Virus record (IMG/VR): IMGVR_UViG_3300043395_003024
Span: 81,205 to 145,204 of that record
DNA: 64,000 bases
Source of the DNA: a virus
Direction: 5' to 3' (one strand)
A program made the position numbers and the translations under genes. Positions within the stretch are counted from its first letter, which is position 1; every line of letters begins with the position of its first letter. The notes under the pieces are model-generated. The model saw only the letters and a list, made by a program, of their open reading frames with translations, did not search any database and was not told the origin of the DNA. Below are positions 50,561-58,948 of this stretch, in pieces.

Positions 50561-51522
50561 ATAAAGTGCAGTTTGTAACTGGCGGAGCTGGATTTATAGG
50601 CTCTAATTATGTTCGTTATGTATTAGCAAATACTGACGACAGTATTGTTATATACGACTCCCTCACCTATGCCGGCAGAATGCAAACAATGCATGATTTT
50701 CTCGATTCAACTCGAGTTAAATTTATCAAGGGCGATATCTGTGATAAAGATTCATTGCTGTCTGCAATGAAGGGCTCTGATTACGTTGTTCACTTTGCCG
50801 CAGAAAGTCATGTAGACCGCTCAATTGCCCTTTCAGACACATTTGTACGTACCAACTGCCTCGGAACCGATGCAGTAATGGACGTAGCCCGACATGTGGA
50901 CATAGAGCGCATAGTCCACATAGGCACGGATGAGGTATATGGCTCTGTAGAAGTCGGCTCATCGCTAGAGTCAGACCCACTAGAGCCGCGTTCACCATAT
51001 TCGGCGTCAAAGGCTGGTTCTGACCTGCTGGCGCTGGCGCATTACACAACGCATGGGCTCCCAGTTTCTGTTACGAGATGCACCAACAATTTCGGACCAT
51101 ACCAGTTCCCTGAAAAAGCCATTCCGCTGTTTATCACCAATATCTTTCAGGGTAGGAAGATACCCCTGTATGGAGATGGCCTGAATCAGCGCGACTGGAT
51201 ACACGTGGAAGACCACTGCTCTGGCGTATACAAGGTCTTAACTAACGGAAAAGACGGAGAAATTTACAATATCGGCGCCGGGAATGAAACCCCCAATGTC
51301 GAGATTGTCCATATGATTCTCGAGTACATGGAGCTTGAATTCGATGAACATGTCGAATATGTTCCTGACAGAAAAGGCCATGACCGTAGATACTCGGTAA
51401 GTGTGGACAAAATAGCAGCGCTTAATTGGAGAAGAAAACACAACCTTGTCGACGACATCTGGTATGTCATATCTTGGTATAGGTCTAATCGCTGGTGGTG
51501 GGAGCCACTAAAGAATGCCTAA
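50557..51522 (+). CDS. rmlB: dTDP-glucose 4,6-dehydratase
   Basis: A 321-aa short-chain dehydrogenase: NAD-binding VTGGAGFIGSNYVRYVL, FAAESHVDRSI, catalytic HIGTDEVYGSVE with the YSASKAGSD Tyr-x3-Lys, then TRCTNNFGPYQFPEKAIPLF and GDGLNQRDWIHVEDH. These are diagnostic of RmlB. It makes dTDP-4-keto-6-deoxyglucose. The order A-C-B-D with overlapping stops points to one transcript. Confidence 0.94.
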   Translation: MNKVQFVTGGAGFIGSNYVRYVLANTDDSIVIYDSLTYAGRMQTMHDFLDSTRVKFIKGDICDKDSLLSAMKGSDYVVHFAAESHVDRSIALSDTFVRTNCLGTDAVMDVARHVDIERIVHIGTDEVYGSVEVGSSLESDPLEPRSPYSASKAGSDLLALAHYTTHGLPVSVTRCTNNFGPYQFPEKAIPLFITNIFQGRKIPLYGDGLNQRDWIHVEDHCSGVYKVLTNGKDGEIYNIGAGNETPNVEIVHMILEYMELEFDEHVEYVPDRKGHDRRYSVSVDKIAALNWRRKHNLVDDIWYVISWYRSNRWWWEPLKNA

Positions 51523-52360
51523 AATTCTCGTCACTGGCGCGACTGGCCAGCTTGGCTCGGAAATTGTCCAACGAGCAGACGAGCATGCATACGAAGTTGT
51601 TGCGCTAAGTCACAAACTTCTCGATATCTGTGATGAAGCAGCGGTTACAGAGGCAATCCACGTCCACGAGCCAACACATATTATTCACTGTGCTGCCTGG
51701 ACGGATGTAGATGCTTGCGAGCGCAATCAAATCAAAGCTGAAAGAATCAACGCTGATGGAACAAGGTACATAGTCCTGGCGGCTGGCGATGTTGGTGCCC
51801 ATGTCACGTACATATCCACGGACTACATCTTTGACGGTAAGAAAGAATCTCCATACGAAGAGTACGACTCACCATCACCGTTGTCGGCGTACGGTCTCAC
51901 GAAACTCCAGGGAGAAACGTGCATGCGCCCGACAGATGCCATTATTCGCGTCTCTTCCGTATGCGGAAAGACCGGAAAAAACATTCTCAAAACAATTTTA
52001 AAAATAGCCAAAGAATCGTCGGAGCTTTCATTCGTTGATGACCAGTTCAGCAACCCGACTTTTGCAGATGACGCATCGTTGAAAATACTTGAGCTCGCAA
52101 TCAATAACAGCGGCGGCATTTGGCACGTCACGAACCAGGGCTCCACGTCATGGTACGACTTTGCCAAGAATGTTATAGATTTCGCCGGCATCGACGTACC
52201 TATAAATCCTATAAAAAGCGCAACAATCCGCAACCAGCGACCCGCAATACGCCCACTCAACTCAATTCTCCGCAATAAAAGAATGGAGGACAGTGGATTA
52301 GAACTCCTAGACCACCATCTCGTACCTATGGAGCGCCTAGTACGTCAATTACTAGCTTGA
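51515..52360 (+). CDS. rmlD: dTDP-4-dehydrorhamnose reductase
   Basis: A 281-aa protein with ILVTGATGQLGSEIVQ (NADPH binding), HCAAWTDVDACE, YISTDYIFDGKK, SPLSAYGLTKLQGE (Tyr-x3-Lys) and GIWHVTNQGSTSWYDFAKNV. It reduces the 4-keto group to give dTDP-L-rhamnose, completing the pathway. It ends in a 9-bp convergent overlap with the lysis-type gene. No glycosyltransferase was seen in the window. Confidence 0.94.
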   Translation: MPKILVTGATGQLGSEIVQRADEHAYEVVALSHKLLDICDEAAVTEAIHVHEPTHIIHCAAWTDVDACERNQIKAERINADGTRYIVLAAGDVGAHVTYISTDYIFDGKKESPYEEYDSPSPLSAYGLTKLQGETCMRPTDAIIRVSSVCGKTGKNILKTILKIAKESSELSFVDDQFSNPTFADDASLKILELAINNSGGIWHVTNQGSTSWYDFAKNVIDFAGIDVPINPIKSATIRNQRPAIRPLNSILRNKRMEDSGLELLDHHLVPMERLVRQLLA

Positions 52361-53569
52361 GTATCTGCCAGAGGTTGCTTTCCAGTGATGCATGCCGCCG
52401 TCTTCGTACAGATATTTAGCTACAGCCAGATTGCACGATGGATTTAGCAATACGGACATGTCACCCCACTTTGATTTACAAGCCTGTGAAGTAACCGTAG
52501 TCCACGAACTATTAATTTGCAGCAATCCGCTGTCGTAAGACCGCACGGCCTTACACCTTTTATACACATCAGCGGGGGCGAGTTTGCAGCTCCAATGACC
52601 CATGCCACTTCTATAGTTCCAGCCAATGGCTTTTGGCTGACACCTACTCTCGCGCCACATGATGTACGAAAACTCCTTAACAGGAAGCCCGTAGTCCTTG
52701 AGCATCTTTTCCCACTTGGGGCACCTCTTGACTTCTTCTGTGCTGGCAGGCGTTGCGCTTACGCCCATGGCCCTTACCGGTGAAACCTCAACAGCCCTCG
52801 CCATCCCCGGCACACCAGTCAACGGAAGATTATGTTTCCGCAGATATTTAATATGCGCGCGCTTAGTCTTCGGGCCATAGCTACTATCTACCTTTAAGCC
52901 AAGGAATACCTGAAGGTCATGGACAGCCTTGCTATGTTCGTTAAATTTAAACGAAAATAAAACAACATCCTCGTAATTTTCGTAGTAGTACATTTTTGGC
53001 TTAGCCATTCTGTACTTACCCGTAGATTTGGACTTATAGCAACCCCACCCCGTGAACCCAACAGGACGCTGGTCCCATACGTACTCGGCTGGAATCCCTT
53101 GGCGACGAGCCCAGTCAGGGTCTCGCTGGACAAGCTTCTTGTAGCCCTCCACCGAAATACGGTTCGCTACAGTTATCTGTTCTTCTCTGGTCGCCTTATC
53201 GGGGGACGGGGCAAACTCCTCACCGCCGAAGCGCTCCCAGGTGCCCATCGCAGCCTTCGGGAAGCGGCTGTTGTTCATAATGCCAAGACCGCCGGCGTAC
53301 CTGCCGCCGTTATCCCATTCCTGGGCAGTCTCGCACTGCGCTAGCTCATCCCAAAATTCATCAGTGGCATAAGCATGGTTGCGCGCAACGGACGATTGTC
53401 GAAGGTCAAAAACTGAGTGTGCTGCAGGAATAGTTCCTGCTTGTACTGTAAGCGCCGACCGACTGACCACCTCCTCTACTGTTCCCCCCAATGGGGCAGC
53501 CTGGGCCTGGTGAACAGACCCCAAAGCTAGGGCAAACAATGCAGTGGCAATCAGTCGGTTTGGTTTCAC
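52352..53569 (-). CDS. Secreted muralytic enzyme: Rpf-like, peptidoglycan-binding and lytic transglycosylase domains
   Basis: A 405-aa protein with GTG start and GGAG upstream. The signal peptide KPNRLIATALFALALGSVHQ ends at AQA|AP. Residues 70-145 match the Rpf (resuscitation-promoting factor) fold: DEFWDELAQCETAQEWDNGG, GGLGIMNNSRF, WERFGGEEFAPSPDKATREE. A segment at about 215-255 (AVHDLQVFLGLKVDSSYGPK) is a peptidoglycan-binding repeat. The C-terminus has FSYIMWRESRC...YDSGLLQINSSW, an SLT/lysozyme-type catalytic site. Such two-enzyme cell-wall hydrolases target actinobacterial walls. It may be an endolysin exported by the host Sec system, or a virion-associated enzyme. Confidence 0.88.
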   Translation of the reverse strand: MKPNRLIATALFALALGSVHQAQAAPLGGTVEEVVSRSALTVQAGTIPAAHSVFDLRQSSVARNHAYATDEFWDELAQCETAQEWDNGGRYAGGLGIMNNSRFPKAAMGTWERFGGEEFAPSPDKATREEQITVANRISVEGYKKLVQRDPDWARRQGIPAEYVWDQRPVGFTGWGCYKSKSTGKYRMAKPKMYYYENYEDVVLFSFKFNEHSKAVHDLQVFLGLKVDSSYGPKTKRAHIKYLRKHNLPLTGVPGMARAVEVSPVRAMGVSATPASTEEVKRCPKWEKMLKDYGLPVKEFSYIMWRESRCQPKAIGWNYRSGMGHWSCKLAPADVYKRCKAVRSYDSGLLQINSSWTTVTSQACKSKWGDMSVLLNPSCNLAVAKYLYEDGGMHHWKATSGRYSS

Positions 53570-53905
53570 TATTCGTGCTCCATTACTCGGCGGATACGGA
53601 CGGCCCTGTTAGTAGCGGACCCATTTTCGGCAGTGATTAATTCTACCATTTACACACCCTATCCTCCAAACGCGCCCCCCGCAACCGCCACCCCGGAGGA
53701 CTCCAGTAAACAGAAAAATGACAGACTTGCGCGATTTTTTTTCTGGGACCCCCTATTTCAGATAAATTTATCCCAGTGGCGGCCAAGACCTCAAAATTTA
53801 TAGGGGTGCCGTGTTTTTGGGCTAGGAAAAATTACGGACGCGCTTTTCTTCCTTCACGGAGATGGCGAAAACAGCTAGATGGACATCCAATTGGAGATTG
53901 ATTGC
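53570..53905. other. 336-bp gap with an AT palindrome
   Basis: No convincing gene. It holds the start region of the lytic enzyme, a T8 run at about 53736-53743 and TTTCAGATAAATTTATC (53756-53772). The core GATAAATTTATC is a perfect 12-bp palindrome. Almost the same 17-mer lies before the DUF932-like gene (61193-61209). A repressor site is a reasonable reading. Confidence 0.45.
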
Positions 53906-54136
53906 TTATTTGCTGTCAGAAGGGGGAGATTGCGGTACACGCTTCATCAGGAAACACCCCTGATGCCAGTACTCCACATGGTCAGGCTTACCTAAGGGGC
54001 GAAACTCAATCATATGGCGAGCATTAGACCATTCACCACAATGTGGACACTGCTTCTCGTCAAAGAATTTGTCCAGATAGGCCGAGAGTGACCAAAACAC
54101 CCCCAAAGACACCACCAAAAGAATCAATAATTCCAT
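53906..54136 (-). CDS. Small membrane-anchored zinc-motif protein (76 aa)
   Basis: The product starts MELLILLVVSLGVFWSLSAY, one N-terminal transmembrane helix, then DKFFDEKQCPHCGEWSNARH and YWHQGCF, a Cys/His set suggesting a zinc site on the cytoplasmic side. GGGGG precedes the start. No family recognised. Confidence 0.65.
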   Translation of the reverse strand: MELLILLVVSLGVFWSLSAYLDKFFDEKQCPHCGEWSNARHMIEFRPLGKPDHVEYWHQGCFLMKRVPQSPPSDSK

Positions 54137-54157
54137 ATTGCCCCCTACATGTCCCTA

Positions 54158-54415
54158 TTACTCGCCAGACAAGACCTTGGCGTTCATCTCGTTCCACAGG
54201 TCCTCAACATGGACGTGGATGTCTGGATGGACGTCATCTTTGTGAAAAGGGTCATATTTGGTGGCCCGAATGGCATTAGCGATGCTCGGACGGAACTCCC
54301 ACAGGCAGTTGAAATACGTCTGCCCCAAGCGGATGGTGGGGTCGCCGGCCTTGAGCTGCCCATGCTCTTGAGCAACAAAAACCAGGAACTCGTTGTAGCT
54401 GTAAATAGTACTCAT
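54158..54415 (-). CDS. Conserved small phage protein (85 aa), leaderless
   Basis: The start at 54415 (MSTIYSYNEFLVFVAQEHGQ) is preferred over longer frames that run through the CA-repeat zone. On the minus strand TATGAT lies 6 nt before the ATG (plus 54422-54427), with TTGTGT 17 bp further upstream. The body contains LGQTYFNCLWEFRPSIANAI and DIHVHVEDLWNEMNAKVLSG, a helical pattern seen in short phage proteins of unknown function. Confidence 0.72.
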   Translation of the reverse strand: MSTIYSYNEFLVFVAQEHGQLKAGDPTIRLGQTYFNCLWEFRPSIANAIRATKYDPFHKDDVHPDIHVHVEDLWNEMNAKVLSGE

Positions 54416-54589
54416 GACGCCATCATACATACACACGCCGGCCGACACAAGCGGTTTGGATAAATTAAAATAAAAAAAGACGACCATAAAATTTTGATTT
54501 TTAGCTCCCCCCTGCTGTGGGGACGCGCTCGAAAGTTCGCGGGGCTCTCTGACCACCCCATTTCCCCACCACCACATCGGCGCATTTCT

Positions 54590-54900
54590 GACGCACGCAC
54601 ACGCATGAACACACGCACACACACGCACACACACGCACACACACGCACGCAGGCGCACGCAGGCGGGGGGCACGGCAGGTACATTCATGTTCCGGTTCGG
54701 GTACGCACACGCAATGCGAAGTGCGAAGCGAAGTGCGAAGCATCAAGCGATGAAGTGAACGCAACGCAGTGCGACACGCAACGCACACACAGTGACGCAA
54801 TGCGATACGACACGCACACGCAGTGCGACGCACACGCAGTGCGCATTGACCAACGCACACGCAGTGCGACAGTCACGCGCGCACGACGATGACACACGCA
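54590..54900. repeat. CA-rich repeat zone with 16-bp iterons
   Basis: From 54590 to 54665 the sequence is a run of CACACACG-type units. Further on ACGCACACGCAGTGCG occurs perfectly at 54812-54827, 54828-54843 (in tandem) and 54853-54868, with degenerate copies before. No gene is visible; frames through it give Cys/Val or Thr/His repeats. It marks the change from about 46% GC to a GC-richer segment and could be a replication origin, recombination site or packaging-related region. Confidence 0.65.
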
Positions 54901-54927
54901 AGCACCACGCGAGGTACACTTGTCGTC

Positions 54928-55098
54928 ATGCGAAAGCGCAAGCACATAGCCCAACCGAAATGGTCAGACGACGAGCGTCAATCGTTCGCCGATGGCGTGC
55001 GCATGCGAGCAAGCACCGTGCCCGACGCACGCAAGGCACAGAGCAAAGAGGCGTGTCGTCATGCGTACCGTCATGCGAGTGCGAGCGAGGGCGAGTAG
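54928..55098 (+). CDS. Small basic protein (56 aa), leaderless
   Basis: TACACT (54915-54920) lies 7 nt before ATG 54928, with no Shine-Dalgarno. The product MRKRKHIAQPKWSDDERQSF continues ADGVRMRASTVPDARKAQSK. 'PKWSDDERQSFADG' recalls Myb/SANT-like helices. It is rich in Arg, Lys and His. A regulator is possible; certainty is low. Confidence 0.5.
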   Translation: MRKRKHIAQPKWSDDERQSFADGVRMRASTVPDARKAQSKEACRHAYRHASASEGE

Positions 55099-55637
55099 CA
55101 CGCACGCACCGACGCATCACGCCGAGAGGCGCGCGAGGTATGACGAGGGGCGACGAGGTGTAGGTAAGGCGAAGCGAATCGCTAGGTGCCACGGGTAGTG
55201 TGGCACATCACTAGACACGCCCGATAGAGAGCAATACCATGACCCCCATGACTAGGCATGTGATGGCAATGGTCAGCGCAACAGGTTCGAGCCCAATGCC
55301 ATCGACCCATCTCGACCACCTCACCCATTGACCCTCGCACCATTGGCACCATGATGACCACCCTCTCATCAGAGGTGAGCGAGAGCGTGAAGGTTTGCGA
55401 GGTGCCACGGGTGTCATACGGGTAACCCTACCCTCACGCATACACCTAGCCACCATGTATCACATGTCTAGCCCTATGTGTGTGGCTACCCATTGACATG
55501 CTGTCGCCATGACCGAGTGCCTACCCCATTGAGTATCCCGCCTATGACCCACTCCCACCCCTACCCCCTATTGACACATTGACCCAATGTCATCACACCC
55601 ACTTGACATGTACCACCCCTCATGTAGTGTCGTACCC
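55099..55637 (+). promoter_or_regulatory. 539-bp non-coding region ending in a canonical promoter
   Basis: It holds GGTGTAGGTAAG (55157-55168), two CACGGGT words and the hairpin CCTCT-CATC-AGAGG. Several TTGACA-like words occur. The best promoter is TTGACA (55603-55608), 16 bp, TAGTGT (55625-55630), 7 nt before the ATG at 55638. A minus-strand frame at 55211-55456 ends in a hydrophobic segment, but its codon pattern is unconvincing and I leave it out. Confidence 0.6.
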
Positions 55638-55847
55638 ATGAACACATCAGACCTACTGACCTCATCCATCAACGACCTCTCATCAGAGGGGACAGTCACT
55701 CATGTCAATGCCATTGGAGATGACGTGGAGGTGTGGTTGTCCGTGCCCACTGACGAGGGGACACGACACATCATCAGACGCATCCCATGTCAGACCCCCG
55801 AGCAGGCGCAGAGTGTTGCGCGACTGTGGAAGGCTGTATGGTATTGA
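55638..55847 (+). CDS. Small unknown protein (69 aa), leaderless
   Basis: The start is fixed by the -10 box 7 nt upstream. The product begins MNTSDLLTSSINDLSSEGTV and continues with VEVWLSVPTDEGTRHIIRRI, then a helix (TPEQAQSVARLWKAVWY). No family recognised. The next start lies 3 nt after its stop. Confidence 0.6.
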   Translation: MNTSDLLTSSINDLSSEGTVTHVNAIGDDVEVWLSVPTDEGTRHIIRRIPCQTPEQAQSVARLWKAVWY

Positions 55848-55849
55848 GC

Positions 55850-56023
55850 ATGGACACATACCGAATCACCGTGTCAGTGCGTAAGCGCAATGACCTAGAA
55901 GCACCCAACAACATTGACGAAGCACTAGTCATGGTGCGTCAGCTGCTTACAAGGGGCTCCATGATTGACCTCATTGACATCGAGCCAGAGGACAAGCAGA
56001 CCAAAGAGGTGAAGTGGGGGTAG
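55850..56023 (+). CDS. Small unknown protein (57 aa)
   Basis: The product MDTYRITVSVRKRNDLEAPN continues NIDEALVMVRQLLTRGSMID and ends KQTKEVKWG. A strand-helix-strand order (RITVSVR, DEALVMVRQLL, DLIDIEPED) suggests a small alpha/beta fold. It is coupled to the previous gene. Confidence 0.55.
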   Translation: MDTYRITVSVRKRNDLEAPNNIDEALVMVRQLLTRGSMIDLIDIEPEDKQTKEVKWG

Positions 56024-56059
56024 AGGGCGCGCTCACCTAGTGAGTGATACCCTTGCCCT

Positions 56060-56425
56060 ATGTCAGGCATCTATGTACCACGACGCAAGGTACATCAAGC
56101 GATTCGTGTGTCATGTCTGACCAATGACTACCTCACTGACGAGGGCGAACTAGAACAGATGCTCGCATGTGCCATGTTCATGACGAAGGTGTTTCAGGCG
56201 TGCCGTGACGCAGGCGTGACGACGCGCAGTGCCACGGGTAGTGAGGTGAACCTAGTGTCCCTGATGATAGAGACCGAGATGGAACTAGGTATCTATCGTT
56301 CGCCTGCCGACCTTGACATGCTCAACAGGTTCCACCGCTATCAGGTGGAGTGGGAGACGACACGACGCAGGCGATACTGCTATGCCGTCATGTACCGCAT
56401 GACATCAGGTGTCATCGTTCAGTAG
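56060..56425 (+). CDS. Unknown 121-aa protein, leaderless
   Basis: TACCCT ends 6 nt before ATG 56060. The product MSGIYVPRRKVHQAIRVSCL is followed by helices (EQMLACAMFMTKVFQACRDA, LVSLMIETEMELGIYRSPAD) and a basic stretch (TTRRRRYCYAV). No family recognised. Confidence 0.6.
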   Translation: MSGIYVPRRKVHQAIRVSCLTNDYLTDEGELEQMLACAMFMTKVFQACRDAGVTTRSATGSEVNLVSLMIETEMELGIYRSPADLDMLNRFHRYQVEWETTRRRRYCYAVMYRMTSGVIVQ

Positions 56426-56485
56426 CCCAACCCACCCGAAGGCGCAGGTGCCACGGGTGCCCTACGGGTAGTGGTGTAGGTAGGT

Positions 56486-56512
56486 GGAAGTCTGTCCCCG
56501 TGATAGTACGCT
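56486..56512 (+). promoter_or_regulatory. Repeated promoter, copy 1
   Basis: GGAAGTCTGTCC, 9 nt, TACGCT; the ATG 56520 is 7 nt downstream, giving a leaderless mRNA. GGTGTAGGTAGG (56473-56484) abuts it upstream. The GGAA-to-TAC distance is 21 nt in all four copies. Confidence 0.75.
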
Positions 56513-56519
56513 CATGTCC

Positions 56520-57005
56520 ATGAGTGACACATCAGAGACAAGCACCACCCCCGAGTTCACACCGTTCTTCCGTCAGTACAAGCACGCAACATGCTCTGCC
56601 TGTCGTGGAAGTTTCGTGTGTACCCAGCAAGAGCACTACCCCGACAACGGTTGGGTGTTGCCGTTCGACACATTCGGCTACTACGGCGGATTCGATGACA
56701 ATGTTGGCGTTCTCACAGGGAGCCGTCGCAGTCGTGAGTGGATTCTCTGCCATGACTGTGTTGTGAAGTTCCTTGACACATTCCCCCTGCTCGCACAGGA
56801 CATTGGTCAGAACTGCCATCCAGCAGGACGCGATGACACATTGCCATGCTGTCGTCACGCTTGGCAAGGGACAGACATCTTTGGCAAGAACATCGACGGT
56901 GTTCACACTCGCACCGCATGGCCTGACGGACTGTGGCATGACGATGAGCCACACAACCCCTATGCTCGTCATGACGAAAGGAAGCACGATGCCACTCAAC
57001 CTTGA
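56520..57005 (+). CDS. Unknown 161-aa protein with a zinc-ribbon-like motif
   Basis: ATG 56520 is chosen because it lies 7 nt after the -10 box; ATG 56514 would precede the transcript start. The protein has CSACRGSF near 25, LCHDCVVKF near 75 and CC near 105, a likely two-part zinc site, and aromatic segments (WVLPFDTFGYYGGFDDN). No function known. Confidence 0.7.
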   Translation: MSDTSETSTTPEFTPFFRQYKHATCSACRGSFVCTQQEHYPDNGWVLPFDTFGYYGGFDDNVGVLTGSRRSREWILCHDCVVKFLDTFPLLAQDIGQNCHPAGRDDTLPCCRHAWQGTDIFGKNIDGVHTRTAWPDGLWHDDEPHNPYARHDERKHDATQP

Positions 57006-57246
57006 CCTGACCCTCGCCGACTGGCTCGTCTGCCAGTGCGGTAACGAACCCGACCTCGACGGTTTCTTCACCTGTTCACCAACAGGCACTATGGTTTCGC
57101 CAGAGGCCACGGGTAGTTGGGATGGACATTCGTACCTCTGCTTGCGGTGCGGTGCCATCTATGACATCACCACGTTCGAGCAGACAGGAGAGGCGACCAC
57201 GGAAGTGATGCGCGCGAACTACCTACGAGGCGATGCCGAGGTGTAG
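56989..57246 (+). CDS. Small zinc-ribbon-like protein (85 aa)
   Basis: AAAGGA lies about 8 nt before ATG 56989, inside the end of the previous gene. The product MPLNLDLTLADWLVCQCGNE has CQCG...FTC in its first half and LCLRCGAIYD in the second, a two-ribbon arrangement. Its stop is formed by the GGTGTAGGTAA element. Confidence 0.68.
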   Translation: MPLNLDLTLADWLVCQCGNEPDLDGFFTCSPTGTMVSPEATGSWDGHSYLCLRCGAIYDITTFEQTGEATTEVMRANYLRGDAEV

Positions 57247-57373
57247 GTAACACCTAACGCAGCCGAACATCTCTGTATCGGAACACCAACAACTGCGGGG
57301 CTCCCACCGGAACGCACACACACGCCACCTGTATGGCACGGGGTTGGATAGCAGGTAGGTGTAGGTAAGTTGC

Positions 57374-57400
57374 GGAAGTCTGTCCCGTGCGTGGTACGCT
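57374..57400 (+). promoter_or_regulatory. Repeated promoter, copy 2
   Basis: GGAAGTCTGTCC, 9 nt, TACGCT. A short leader with GAAAGGGA precedes the ATG at 57434. GGTGTAGGTAAG (57358-57369) lies immediately upstream. Confidence 0.75.
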
Positions 57401-57433
57401 TCGTGTTGCCAACATCTACGGAAAGGGATTCAC

Positions 57434-57748
57434 ATGGCAAGCATTATCAACACTCTTGACCGCGCAGACGCACGGGTCACAAACTGGTTGGATGACAAGT
57501 ATCCGACATTCATCTACCGATACGTCGTCGGTATGTTCACATTCGCACTGCTCACGGGTGTGTTCGCTATCGCTAAGGCGTACATCACGCGCAACGCGTT
57601 TGACCTGTTCTTCGGAATCCTGCTGACAGTTGGTTCGGCTATCGGCGGAACGCTCGCAACCTTGTGGGCGTGTAACGCAATCGCTTCGCTTCGTGACAAG
57701 GGGCGACGCGTTCACCCGTCATACCCCTACAAAGGTGTAGGTAAGTGA
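57434..57748 (+). CDS. Two-helix membrane protein (104 aa)
   Basis: The Shine-Dalgarno GAAAGGG precedes the start. After a soluble N-terminus (MASIINTLDRADARVTNWLD) come two hydrophobic helices, VVGMFTFALLTGVFAIAKAY and LFFGILLTVGSAIGGTLATL. The tail is basic. Location in the host membrane is likely; function unknown. Its C-terminus overlaps a GGTGTAGGTAAG element. Confidence 0.72.
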   Translation: MASIINTLDRADARVTNWLDDKYPTFIYRYVVGMFTFALLTGVFAIAKAYITRNAFDLFFGILLTVGSAIGGTLATLWACNAIASLRDKGRRVHPSYPYKGVGK

Positions 57749-57749
57749 C

Positions 57750-58454
57750 ATGGACACGCTGACACGCACACGCGAGGTCATCGCGGAAATGCTCACGGAG
57801 AACACGGGTCGTCACATACTGGACAGTGGCGGTGCGTATGGGCGACACTGGGAACGCAACGCAGGGCGCACACTCGCAGAGTGGAACGCGCAACCGCGCG
57901 CATGGGCTGACCGTTGGGGCGTGACGCTCTCGGTCTATCACTATCTCGCAGAACGCTTGGAGTACGCGCCGACACTTGACGCAGAGTTCCGCGCTTTCTG
58001 TTCGGAGAATCCCGATGACGGTTGGCTCTCGCTCGCGGAGTCGTTCGCGTTCGAGAAGGATGCCAGCGCGCACACATGGAACACCTACAACGGTGAGGAC
58101 TCGCTCGCGCAGACGCTACAAGGCGTGACATTCTCCCATGACGGGGAAGTGTTCACCCTCTTACAGATTCACGGGGGGTGCGATGTTCGCGGTGGCTACA
58201 CATCACCGCGCGCGTTCCGTGTCACGGTAGACATGGCAGAGTCGTTCCCGTACGACAATGCGAACTACTCGCTCGTGTGTCTGAACGATGAAGAACACTC
58301 GGTGGAGTGCGTCTACGGAGAGTTGCTCTCACTCGTTCACGGGTTCTCCCTCGCAGATGATGAGAAACCGCTATTCGGAGAGAAGGACTCTGACGCCCCA
58401 CTCTGTTGCGTGTGTCGCACCGCGATGACGGTAGACGCGCCGTACGCATACTGA
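57750..58454 (+). CDS. Conserved phage/plasmid protein of unknown function (234 aa)
   Basis: It starts one base after the preceding stop. The N-terminus TENTGRHILDSGGAYGRHWE then RNAGRTLAEW is a block I recall from many actinophage and plasmid proteins. The middle has TLLQIHGGCDVRGGYTSPRA and the end PLCCVCRT. No catalytic site can be named. Codons are strongly GC-rich compared with the left part of the window. Confidence 0.78.
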   Translation: MDTLTRTREVIAEMLTENTGRHILDSGGAYGRHWERNAGRTLAEWNAQPRAWADRWGVTLSVYHYLAERLEYAPTLDAEFRAFCSENPDDGWLSLAESFAFEKDASAHTWNTYNGEDSLAQTLQGVTFSHDGEVFTLLQIHGGCDVRGGYTSPRAFRVTVDMAESFPYDNANYSLVCLNDEEHSVECVYGELLSLVHGFSLADDEKPLFGEKDSDAPLCCVCRTAMTVDAPYAY

Positions 58455-58634
58455 CTCGGTACACGACGCGCACCGTGTCGGCACTCATCTACTTAGGTGT
58501 AGGTAAGTGTCGGCACGGTGTTTCGCGCTTACCTACACACATTCCGCGCGACACTCACCATCGGAGTTGAGGACAACCGAACGCAGTGAGGGCGTCAGGA
58601 GCGGGGCTCCTGCCATAGCGCACAACACCACTCG

Positions 58635-58661
58635 GGAAGTCTGTCCGATGTGTGGTACTGT
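58635..58661 (+). promoter_or_regulatory. Repeated promoter, copy 3
   Basis: GGAAGTCTGTCC, 9 nt, TACTGT, followed by a leader resembling that of copy 2 (CGAAAGGGGTTCACA) before the GTG at 58692. The 237-bp gap also holds GGTGTAGGTAAG (58496-58507), its reverse (58528-58538) and the hairpin CAGGAGC-GGG-GCTCCTG. Confidence 0.75.
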
Positions 58662-58691
58662 GTGGCCGTTGCCGAACGAAAGGGGTTCACA

Positions 58692-58883
58692 GTGGCATCA
58701 ACAACATTCATCATCAAGCGCGTGGCGCGTCTCACGGGTGGCGGTATCAGCCGTACCGTTCTCAATGAGACGTTCGCTTCCAAGCGCGACGCAGAGAAGT
58801 TCCTCGGCCTCGCGCTCTACTTCCCTGCCCCGAACATCGGAGAGGACACGGTGGAATACTCCATCGTCGCACAGCGCGCCTGA
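58692..58883 (+). CDS. Small unknown protein (63 aa), GTG start
   Basis: AAAGGGG lies 7 nt before the GTG. The product MASTTFIIKRVARLTGGGIS continues FASKRDAEKFLGLALYFPAP and ends VEYSIVAQRA, a small alpha/beta pattern. The longer frame from 58650 begins inside the promoter and is rejected. Confidence 0.65.
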   Translation: MASTTFIIKRVARLTGGGISRTVLNETFASKRDAEKFLGLALYFPAPNIGEDTVEYSIVAQRA

Positions 58884-58948
58884 CACCGCTTCGGACTTAC
58901 CTACACCTAGTAGCGCGCCTGCTACGGGTGTAGGTAAGGCCACGGGTG

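Noticed and set aside
54416-54688. N-terminal extension of the 85-aa gene through the CA repeats
   Set aside because: The extension is Cys/Val/Arg repeat translation; the leaderless -10 box and conserved part fix the start at 54415.
54590-54900. CRISPR array
   Set aside because: The repeats are simple CA-rich units with no regular spacers and no cas genes nearby.
55211-55456. 81-aa minus-strand frame ending in a hydrophobic segment
   Set aside because: Trp/Arg-rich low-quality start, no ribosome-binding site, and antisense to a promoter-rich spacer.
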